Positions 39,260 through 47,723 of a stretch of DNA of 64,000 nucleotides are shown one piece after another. The notes under the pieces are model-generated. The model searched no databases. It was not told the DNA's origin and saw only the letters and a program-made list of their open reading frames with translations. The position numbers and the translations under genes were made by a program. The DNA is from Lotus japonicus (lineage: Eukaryota; Streptophyta; Magnoliopsida; Fabales; Fabaceae). Location of the stretch: the NCBI RefSeq assembly GCF_012489685.1, contig NC_080044.1, positions 57,341,507 to 57,405,506 of the forward strand. Direction: 5' to 3'. Within the stretch, counting starts at the first letter, position 1. The number at the start of each line of letters is the position of its first letter.

Positions 39260-40975
39260 AAACAGGACTTTTGTGAAGTTTCGACTTTTTGGAGGGTCCC
39301 GCGATTGTCGGAAGCTGTTAGATGCGGCCGCTCAATAACATCAAATTATCGACACAGTCTGCAATGAAAGGATCACACCTCAGGCTACAAGTCACGAAAT
39401 TTCAGTCTGATTGAGGCCTCGCGGAGCTAATGTAACGAGCTACAACTTTGAAAAAGAACTTTTGTAAAGTTTCAACTTTTTGGAGGGTCCCGCGATTGTC
39501 GGAAGCTGTGAGATGCTGTCGCTCAAGAACATCAAATTCTCGACACAGTCTGCAATGAAAGGATCACACCTCAGGCTACAAGTCGCGAAATTTCAGTCTG
39601 ATTGAGGCCTCGCGGAGCTAACGTAACGAGCTACCACTTTGAAAAAGAACTTTTGTGAAGTTTCAACTTTTTGGAGGGTCCCGCGATTGTCGGAAGCTGT
39701 GAGATGCCGCCGCTCAAGAACATCAAATTCTCGACACAGTCTGCAATGAAAGGATCACACCTCAGGCTACAAGTCGCGAAATTTCAGTCTGATTGAGGCC
39801 TCGCGGAGCTAACGTAACGAGCTACAACTTTAAAAAAGAACTTTTGTGAAGTTTCGACTTTTCGGAGGGTCCCGCGATTGTCGGAAGCTGTGAGATGCTG
39901 TCGCTCAAGAACATCAAATTCTCGACACAGTCTGCGATGAAAGGATCACACCTCAGGCTACAAGTCGCGAAATTTCATTCTGATTGAGGCCTCGCGGAGC
40001 TAACGTAACGAGCTACAACTTTGAAACAGGACTTTTGTGAAGTTTCGACTTTTTGGAGGGTCCCGCGATTGTCGAAAGCTGTTAGATGCGGCCACTCAAT
40101 AACATCAAATTATCGACACAGTCTGCAATGAAAGGATCACACCTCAGGCTACAAGTCACGAAATTTCAGTGTGATTGAGGCCTCGCGGAGCTAACGTAAC
40201 GAGCTACCACTTTGAAAAAGAACTTTTGTGAAGTTTCAACTTTTTGGAGGGTCCCGCGATTGTCGGAAGCTGTGAGATGCCGCCGCTCAAGAACATCAAA
40301 TTCTCGACACAGTCTGCAATGAAAGGATCACACCTCAGGCTACAAGTCGCGAAATTTCAGTCTGATTGAGGCCTCGCGGAGCTAACTTAACGAGCTACAA
40401 CTTTAAAAAAGAACTTTTGTGAAGTTTCGACTTTTTGGACGGTCCCGCGATTGTCGGAAGCTGTGAGATGCTGCCGCTCAAAAACATCAAATTCTCGACA
40501 CAGTCTGCAATGAAAGGATCACACCTCAGGCTACAAGTCGCGAAATTTCAGTCTGATTGAGGTCTCGCGGAGCTAACGTAACGAGCTACAACTTTGAAAG
40601 AGAACTTTTGTGAAAGTTTCGACTTTTTGTAGGGTCCCGCGATTGTCGGAAGCTGTGAGATGCCGCCGCTCAAGAACATCAAATTCTCGACACAGTCTGC
40701 AATGAAAGGATCACACCTCAGGCTACAAGTCGCGAAATTTCAGTCTGATTGAGGCCTCGCGGAGCTAACGTAACGAGCTACCACTTTGAAAAAAAACGTT
40801 TGTGAAGTTTCGACTTTTAGGAAGGTCCCGTGATTGTCGGAAGCTCTGAGATGCCGCCGCTCAAAAACATCAAATTCTCGACACAGTCTGCAATACAAGT
40901 CGTGAAATTTCAGTCTGATTGAGGCCTCGCGGAGCTAACGTAACGAGCTACAACTTTGAAAAAGAACTTTTGTGA

Positions 40976-40980
40976 AGTTT
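40976..40980 (+). repeat. Target-site duplication AGTTT, left of solo LTR
   Basis: AGTTT immediately precedes the TG of the LTR and is repeated immediately after its terminal CA (44480-44484). Removing the LTR and one copy restores a normal monomer phase (GAAGTTT followed by CAACTTTTTGG). Confidence 0.93.
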
Positions 40981-41667
40981 TGTAAGACCTAAATTTTCAG
41001 AACAAGCTAGTTTCCGACTCACGCGTAGGATCAGTGTAAGCGTGACAGGAGTTTGATATTTGAGGAAGATTAATGAAGAAGAAAGTTCAGGAATTGCTTG
41101 AGGAATGTTGCGTAGTTGTTTTCGGAGTTAGTGCGAGTCGTCTGCACACCTGCCTTATGGCGAGCATGTCCAGAATAGGCTAATTTCGCTTTTAAAGCAA
41201 TGTTTAGGCGATATTTCGAATTCTTGGAAAATTTAAAGATTCTCTTTATTTTTCCTTCGACCAGCGTTTCATTTCGGAACTCTGGACTGTACGCACGATA
41301 GGTTTCACTTTTCGGATGTCCGCCGACGCTAATTTCTTTGCTTCGAAACCCTATTTTCGAGCAATGGATGAAGACTTTTTCTATTCGGGACTTGTAACGA
41401 AGATTCCGTCCTCGTTGCCAGACTTGTTTCGACGTTTCCAATCTTTCTTCTGTTGGAAGTTTTGTCGTTTGAGCATTACAGCAAAAAGTAGTTTTTCGGG
41501 GTAGATTAACCGACACCGCTTTTGAGTTTTTCGATATCGTTTTTCCCAAATCCTAGATATTTGTTTTGAGTTCTGGAATTCTGACGCTAGAATCTCTCTT
41601 AGAATTCCACGGTGATCGTGCTGCAAAAATCGGAATCGCGAAATTTTCATTTTCCCGCGATTTCGCC

Positions 41668-41683
41668 CGCCTATAAATAGGCG
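41668..41683 (+). promoter_or_regulatory. TATA box inside a perfect inverted repeat (solo LTR)
   Basis: CGCCTATAAATAGGCG: 7-bp arms CGCCTAT and ATAGGCG around AA, with the TATA element TATAAATA at 41672-41679. It lies about 690 bp into the LTR. The same 16-mer is conserved in the sister LTR at 57267-57282. Likely the core promoter, with transcription starting about 30 bp downstream; the start itself is inferred. Confidence 0.75.
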
Positions 41684-41809
41684 AAAAAGCAAAATCCTCT
41701 TCATTTTCACCCATTTTGGCCGAGAATTGTAGAGAGAGAGGGAGAGGAGAGATTTTCGCGAAATCTTGACCAATCTTCGTGCAGTTCGTCCCTACTTCTA
41801 GGTATCAAG

Positions 41810-42489
41810 GTAACTAACACGATTCCTACCTCTGATTGTTGTTTCTGTTGCGTTTCTGAAGTCGTTTCTGTGCTCTAAGTTTTGAGCTTTTTCTAAAATT
41901 GTCCGATTTCTCTGATTTCTCGCTTGGGTTATGTTCCTTATGTTCCCCTGAGTCTAAAACCTCTGTCAGTAAACTCTGATTGCGATTCAGTTGTCCAGGA
42001 TCTGAAAAATTGACTCAAAACTCTTTTTGTCTCACATTTCGAAACTTTATTGTCGTAAAGCTATAATCTGACTTCGTGCCTTTAGGATTTCTTGTCACGG
42101 ATGTCATGAGGATCGTTGCTGTCAAATTTGTTTTCAGAACTGATAACTTTGAAGTTTTGAGCCTTTATTTTGGACCAAAATGCCCCTGCGTAGTCGTATT
42201 TCGACCCGATTGTCCGAAAATTGTTCTGACAGTTTCTTTGCCTTAGTTTTACCCTAAAACTACCTTGTAAACTGATTTTATCGAAGAAAAAGAGCCGAAG
42301 CCCTTTTCTCCTTATGGCCGTGGGTTATTTCCTTAGGGGGGGGGGAGTTTTCGTTTTCGAAAACTTGTCCTTTCGTACCTGATTGTCGTATTCTGAAGCT
42401 TTAATGCTTTGTCTATCGTTTATGTATTGTTTTGCGATCGAACTAATCAATTTTGTTTGGTTTCTGCTTTGTTTTCCTCCGAGGTTCAG
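41810..42489 (+). other. Possible leader intron within the solo LTR
   Basis: A good donor-like site ATCAAG|GTAACT follows the promoter. About 680 bp downstream there is a pyrimidine-rich tract ending GAGGTTCAG, a plausible acceptor. Both sites and the distance are kept in the sister LTR (57409-58086). The stretch between is T-rich, as plant introns are. This is a prediction from sequence pattern only; no transcript evidence is available here. Confidence 0.3.
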
Positions 42490-43108
42490 TTGAAGGAACT
42501 TTGGAATACTCAGAGCAATTGTTTGAGGAGAACTTTGTTTGCGAAGCTGGAACAGCTCGAGGTTAGGGCAACTTACTATATATTAGCTATGAATGCATGA
42601 TAGGCGTCGATCAATTCGACTTATGCTTTACTTTGATGTTGATTATGTTGATGAACTGATGTTGTGATGTTGTGCTTTGTTGGATTGTGCGTTTTGACGC
42701 GACTTCGGAGTGGAGATTCATTGATCTGGTGATCTTTGATGTTTCGGGTTGGATGAGCAACCCTAGGCAAGTTCAAACGAGGGGTTTGGGACTTAGCCAT
42801 TTGTTGGTATTTGTTGGTTTACATAGACTTTCCCCGGGAAACTTCTTTTGGGTGGTTGGTTTTCGGAAAACCTAGAATGAATAGAATTTTATAAACTAGA
42901 GACTTTGGGAGACTTAGACTTTGAGAAATAAACTCATAACCTGACTAATTCAATTCGAAACGTTTTTACTAAATGAATAGTTATAGGAGAACTAAAGGGG
43001 AAAACATTTACGAAAGACGGGGAAAAGTCGACCTTTGTTGTGGGTTTGGAGAGTTATCGGAATTGGGGAAAGCCACTAAGGTGAGCTATGGTGATGATTG
43101 AAGTCACC

Positions 43109-43124
43109 GAGTACTTTAGTACTC
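43109..43124 (+). repeat. Perfect 7-bp dyad before the hairpin array (solo LTR)
   Basis: GAGTACT, TT, AGTACTC. The sister LTR keeps both arms with CT between them (58723-58738). It directly precedes the first hairpin family. Confidence 0.75.
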
Positions 43125-43139
43125 TTGGGGAGTGTTGTG

Positions 43140-43289
43140 GAGCCGTGTTGTATTGACCGACACCTAGTGCTCTTGTTGTTTGGGCTGTGTTGTATTGACC
43201 GACACTAGACCCTTGTGTTTTCTTGTTGGAGTTGTGTTGTATTGACCGACACTTACTCCGAGTTGTGTTGTATTGACCGACACTAACTC
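43140..43289 (+). repeat. Tandem hairpins, family 1 (loop TATTGAC), four copies in solo LTR
   Basis: Four copies of GTGTTG-TATTGAC-CGACAC at 43145, 43187, 43234 and 43265, each able to form a 6-bp stem with one T.G pair. Outside this core, flanking bases also pair, differently in each copy: GAGC with GCTC (43140-43172), GGG with CCC (43182-43212), GGAGT with ACTCC (43228-43259), and GAGTT with AACTC (43260-43289). The loop is invariant while the outer stems covary. Function unknown. It lies about 1.5 kb past the TATA box, so it is either in the transcribed leader or, if the later TA-rich stretch is the promoter, in upstream DNA. Confidence 0.85.
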
Positions 43290-43377
43290 ATTGGGTTTGG
43301 TTGAGATTGGGTTGTGAGCTAAACACTTTCGTGGTAAGGACGATTCGTTGTTTGGCTAACCACGTTGCATTCAATCG

Positions 43378-43614
43378 GGTGAATAACGGGAATGGTTCAC
43401 CTGTGCATATCATGGTGAATAACGGGAATGGTTCACCTTGCATAAATGATGAATAACGGGAATGGTTCATCATTCGGTGAATAACGGGAATGGTTCACCA
43501 AGGATGAATAACGGGAATGGTTCATCCAGGATGGATTTCATCCAGGATGGATAACGGGAATGGTCCATCCATAGTGAAAATGCTTCACTTGTGGCGAACG
43601 GGAACGCGTCACAA
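43378..43614 (+). repeat. Tandem hairpins, family 2 (loop TAACGGGAATGG) in solo LTR
   Basis: Copies with the 12-base loop TAACGGGAATGG and perfect stems: GGTGAA/TTCACC (43378, 43414, 43476), AATGATGAA/TTCATCATT (43445), GGATGAA/TTCATCC (43502), GGATGGA/TCCATCC (43545). These are followed by shortened relatives AGTGAA/TTCACT (43573) and TTGTGGCG/CGTCACAA with loop AACGGGAACG (43589-43614, one G.U pair). A loop-less fragment sits at 43529-43543. Stem bases differ between copies but stay complementary. No coding potential; role unknown. Confidence 0.88.
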
Positions 43615-43736
43615 ATCCGGATTCATATTGTGCATTTCACGCATACATTCATGCTGACTGAGACTGTGTGGTGTTTGTTTATTGAAGTAATGTTAGAGCC
43701 ATAACATGCTAGGATTACTTATATGCTTATATAACA

Positions 43737-43751
43737 ACTTATATATATATA
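43737..43751 (+). promoter_or_regulatory. TA-rich stretch, possible second promoter (solo LTR)
   Basis: An alternating TA tract just after the hairpin arrays, also present in the sister LTR (59607-59626). It could be a second TATA element, which would place the hairpins upstream of the transcript instead of inside it. It could equally be a simple low-complexity run. Confidence 0.3.
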
Positions 43752-44479
43752 CCCTGTCACATGTTGTGTGTATATGTACTTATTGCTGTGAGTTGACCCT
43801 AGCGCCTTGGCTTTGTTTGTATGTTTGTCTTTGGGCGGTCGACCTGCTGCCAGATGTCGATGGCCGACTGGTTTTCGATGGTCTCTCCCTCGGGGGGGAT
43901 CAGGTTTGAGTTGGAGGACCGTACTAACGAGCGTGGACGTCTGACGAAAGGAGTTTTACGACGCATGGAGCTGAGCTTCAACTTGCCGTCTTCAGTTCGC
44001 TGTGGACTCGGTTATGTGAGCAGTGAAGGGAGGGTAGGTTAGGATTAGCGACATTTTTGTGTAGAGCTCTGATCGTCAGTTTCTTTTTGGGACAGGGTAG
44101 GTTCCGAGGTGTGGCTTTTTGTGTGGTTCTTTTGAGGAGGATCACAGAGAGTCTGTCGGAGTATAGGGGTCTTCCTTTCAGGCCATTTTTGAGTGCCGAC
44201 TTTCTCTTGGATAACTGTATTTTGATACTTTTACTCACAGTTCTGGTTTGTATATTCGCCTGCGGGCGTACATCCTTGGAGTCACTGCGGCTTCGCGTGA
44301 CATGGAGTGCAGCCGAGGCTGTACAGATGTATATATTGTATATCGGTTAGTTTAGTTGTTGGGTGTTGTCTCTACATCTTTATCGCTTTGATTTAAAGGA
44401 AAGAAAAAAAAATTACCTGTTTTCCGCGTAAAGTTTATTTTTGGTTACTAAAGTGACACCTGGAAGTCGGGGTGTTACA

Positions 44480-44484
44480 AGTTT
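44480..44484 (+). repeat. Target-site duplication AGTTT, right of solo LTR
   Basis: Direct copy of 40976-40980, directly after the terminal ACA of the LTR. Confidence 0.93.
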
Positions 44485-46438
44485 CAACTTTTTGGAGGGT
44501 CCCGCGATTGTCGGAAGTTGTGAGATGCCGCCGCTCAAGAACATCAAATTCTCGACACAGTCTGCAATGAAAGGATCACACCTCAGGCTACAAGTCGCGA
44601 AATTTCAGTCTGATTGAGGCCTCGCGGAGCTAACGTAACGAGCTACAACTTTGAAAAAGAACTTTTGTGAAGTTTGACTTTTTGGAGGGTCCCGCGATTG
44701 TCGGAAGCTGCGAGATGCTGCCGCTCAAGAACATCAAATTCTCGACACAGCCTGGAATGAAATGATCACACGTCAGGCTACAGGTCGCGAAATTTCAGTC
44801 TGATTGAGGCCTCGCGGAGCTAATTTAACGAGCTACCACTTTGAAAAAGAACTTTTGTGAAGTTTCAAATTTTTGGAGGGTCCCGCGATTGTCGGAAGCT
44901 ATGAGATGCCGCCGCTCAAGAACATCAAATTCTCGACACAGTCTGTGATGAAAGGATCACACCTCAGGCTACAAGTCGCGAAATTTCAGTCTGATTGAGG
45001 CCTCGCGGAGCTAACGTAACGAGCTACAACTTTGAAACAGGACTTTTGTGAAGTTTCGACTTTTTGGAGGGTCCCGCGATTGTCGGAAGCTGTTAGATGC
45101 GGCCGCTCAATAACATCAAATTATCGACACAGTCTGCAATGAAAGGATCACACCTCAGGCTACAAGTCACGAAATTTCAGTCTGATTGAGGCCTCGCGGA
45201 GCTAATGTAACGAGCTACAACTTTGAAAAAGAACTTTTGTGAAGTTTCAACTTTTTGGAAGGTCCCGCGATTGTCGGAAGCTGTGAGATGCTGTCGCTCA
45301 AGAACATCAAATTCTCGACACAGTCTGCAATGAAAGGATCACACCTCAGGCTACAAGTCGCGAAATTTCAGTCTGATTGAGGCCTCGCGGAGCTAACGTA
45401 ACGAGCTACCACTTTGAAAAAAAACTTTTGTGAAGTTTCAACTTTTTGGAGGGTCCCGTGATTGTCGGAAGCTGTGAGATGCCGCCACTCAAGAACATCA
45501 AATTCTCGACACAGTCTGCAATGAAAGGATCACAACTCAGGCTACAAGTCGCGAAATTTCAGTCTGATTGAGGCCTCGCGGAGCTAACGTAACGAGCTAC
45601 CACTTTGAAACAGGACTTTTGTGAAGTTTCGACTTTTTGGAGGGTCCCGCGATTGTCGGAAGCTGTTAGATGCGGCCGCTCAATAACATCAAATTATCGA
45701 CACAGTCTGCAATGAAAGGATCACACCTCAGGCTACAAGTCACGAAATTTCAGTCTGATTGAGGCCTCGCGGAGCTAATGTAACGAGCTACAACTTTGAA
45801 AAAGAACTTTTGTGAAGTTTCAACTTTTTGGAGGGTCCCGCGATTGTCGGAAGCTGTGAGATGCTGTCGCTCAAGAACATCAAATTCTCGACACAGTCTG
45901 CAATGAAAGGATCACACCTCAGGCTACAAGTCGCGAAATTTCAGTCTGATTGAGGCCTCGCGGAGCTAACGTAACGAGCTACCACTTTGAAAAAGAACTT
46001 TTGTGAAGTTCCAACTTTTTGGAGGGTCCCGTGATTGTCGGAAGCTGTGAGATGCCGCCACTCAAGAACATCAAATTCTCGACACAGTCTGCAATGAAAG
46101 GATCACACCTCAGGCTACAAGTCGCGAAATTTCAGTCTGATTGAGGCCTCGCGGAGCTAACGTAACGAGCTACCACTTTGAAACAGGACTTTTGTGAAGT
46201 TTCGACTTTTTGGAGGGTCCCGCGATTGTCGGAAGCTGTTAGATGCGGCCGCTCAATAACATCAAATTATCGACACAGTCTGCAATGAAAGGTTCACACC
46301 TCAGGCTACAAGTCACGAAATTTCAGTCTGATTGAGGCCTCGCGGAGCTAATGTAACGAGCTACAACTTTGAAAAAGAACTTTTGTGAAGTTTCAACTTT
46401 TTGGAGGGTCCCGCGATTGTCGGAAGCTGTGAGATGCT
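44480..46438 (+). repeat. 191-bp satellite array, block 4 (between two insertions)
   Basis: About 10 monomers, continuing in phase from the monomer interrupted at 40980. The 573-bp three-monomer HOR is intact (AAACAG class at 45035, 45608 and 46181). The block ends in the middle of a monomer, after GTGAGATGCT, where the copia LTR begins. Confidence 0.97.
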
Positions 46439-46655
46439 TGTAAGATCAAGTTTTGATCGAGTAGTACAACTCTATGTTTTGATGATTACAAGTTAACCTT
46501 TTGATATGAACAATTGTGGTACTATAACGTGTTTTTCTGAGTGTGCTATTTACAGGCTCTGACCTCAACTCAATCTCACACAAATCAGAAGCACTGTGTA
46601 TAAAGGGTAACCCAAGCAACGCTTTCGCATTCACCATGTTCAGTATGAACAGTGG

Positions 46656-46930
46656 AAAAGCTTCAGAAGTTCTGAAGCTATACAAACTCTGATGTGGACT
46701 CAGTCGCTAGAAGCTCTGAAGATCCAGAAGTTCTGATAACCAAGAAACACTGAAGGTTCAGATGTTCTGATGGTGTAGAAGACTCTGAAGATCCAGAAGC
46801 TGAATAGTGGAAACTCTGAAGTCCAGAAGCAAGAAACTCTGAAGGCCATGTTCTTCCCTCTGAGTTCAGAATCAGAAGATACAATGGTCAGAGGATCTGT
46901 GCTTTCCCTCTGACTCTGATCAACCGGCTT
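46656..46930 (+). repeat. Degenerate CTGAAG/CAGAAG repeats in the copia LTR
   Basis: Many imperfect copies of words such as CTCTGAAG, CCAGAAG and TTCTGAT in both halves of this segment. Short-word repetition of this kind is common in the LTR U3 of Sirevirus elements (family knowledge) and may hold regulator binding sites; that role is inferred. Confidence 0.6.
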
Positions 46931-47127
46931 CACAAGTTCCAATATGAAGTATTCCCCTGATCAGAAGTCTCCTAGGTTAAAAGGTCAAGTTGCTATCCAA
47001 GTACAAAAGCAAGTGTACCTTCCTGACGACCTACCTAACGCTCTCAGCCACAGCAGAAGCTGGATTTTCCAGAACTGCCCTCCAACGGTAGCATTTCCCA
47101 TGCAACGCTCAACCCTAATCCTTGGAG

Positions 47128-47135
47128 TATATATA
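47128..47135 (+). promoter_or_regulatory. TATA box of the copia LTR
   Basis: TATATATA followed by GAGGCTGAAG, about 690 bp into the LTR and about 590 bp before the gag start codon. Position and sequence suit a core promoter that starts the genomic RNA. Confidence 0.65.
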
Positions 47136-47653
47136 GAGGCTGAAGATTGAAAGAAGCAGCTAAGAAGTGAAGCAACACATACGCGCAAGACATATTCAAA
47201 ATATTCTAAGCTTTCTTTCATCTGAAATTCATTGAGTTTACTATTAGCTTTTTAGAAGCAAATTTCTTGTAAACATTTCTTTGATAAACAGTTTGTTTAG
47301 TTCCTTTAGGAGATCAAGGTTGATCGGATCCTAGAGAAGACTAAGAGAGTGAATCTTAGTGTGAGCTAAGTCAGTGTAATTGTTAGTCACTTGTAGGTTT
47401 CAAGTGCAGTTGTAACTCTTACCTGATTAGTGGATTGCCTTCATTCTAAGAAGGAAGAAATCACCTTAACGGGTGGACTGGAGTAGCTTGAGTGATTTAT
47501 CAAGTGAACCAGGATAAAATCCTTGTGTGCTTCTCTATCTCTTATCTTTAGCACTTAAGTTCTCGAAAGATTTGTCAAAATCTTTAAGGTGGAAGTTTTG
47601 TACTGAAAACGTTATTCAAACCCCCCCTTTCTACCGTTTTTCATACCTTCAAT

Positions 47654-47665
47654 TGGTATCAGAGC
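47654..47665 (+). other. Primer-binding site, initiator tRNA-Met type (copia)
   Basis: TGGTATCAGAGC, two bases after the LTR end. It is complementary to the 3' end of plant initiator methionine tRNA, which primes minus-strand synthesis. Confidence 0.93.
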
Positions 47666-47723
47666 GCAAGTTCTGATTACCACACCTAACAGTGTTCAGT
47701 GATCCGGGCCGGTGTGAAAAACA

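Larger units (their letters stand above)
30525..40980 (+). repeat. 191-bp satellite array, block 3 (forward orientation)
   Basis: About 55 monomers. The first roughly 900 bp after the gap are indel-rich (for example CGGCGCTCAAAACATAAATTATCG split by losses near 30.75 kb), then the copies become clean. From about 32 kb, three monomer classes alternate. One is the AAACAGG/TTATCGACAC class; one has AATGTAACGAGC with GATGCTGTCGCTC; one has CCCGTGATTG with GCCGCCACTC. The array runs uninterrupted into the solo LTR at 40981. Confidence 0.97.
40981..44479 (+). mobile_element. Solo LTR of a Ty3/gypsy chromovirus-like element
   Basis: A 3499-bp segment starting TGTAAGACCT and ending GGGTGTTACA, flanked by the 5-bp duplication AGTTT and by in-phase satellite. 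It matches the 5' LTR at 56579-60346 over its whole length with scattered differences. It has no primer site, gag or pol, so it is a solo LTR left by recombination between the two LTRs of a full element. Inside are a TATA box (41672), a possible leader intron, two families of tandem hairpins (43140-43289 and 43378-43614), and a second TA-rich stretch (43737-43751). Open frames inside it, such as a 159-codon reverse-strand one near 41070-41549, are broken in the sister LTR and are not called as genes. Confidence 0.95.
46439..47651 (+). repeat. 5' LTR of the copia element
   Basis: About 1213 bp, from TGTAAGATCAAG to TACCTTCA, bounded by satellite on the left and by the primer site two bases to the right. 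It holds a run of degenerate CTCTGAAG/CAGAAG words, a TATA box, and a run of seven C's close to its end. The right boundary is inferred from the CA before the primer site, because the 3' LTR is missing. Confidence 0.82.

Noticed and set aside
41070..41773. Reverse-strand frames of 159 and 130 codons in the solo LTR
   Set aside because: Partly mirrored in the sister LTR (56992-57313) but interrupted and of different length there; no recognisable domain. They overlap the promoter region and are best seen as chance frames.
42409..42600. 63-codon frame beginning MSIVYVLFCDRTN, with a similar one at 58006
   Set aside because: Similarity is explained by LTR homology at DNA level; the ends differ because of indels, and the frame spans a candidate splice acceptor.
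43378..43614. CRISPR-like array of direct repeats with spacers
   Set aside because: Repeats are palindromic and nearly adjacent, spacers are tiny and irregular, and the host is a plant LTR.
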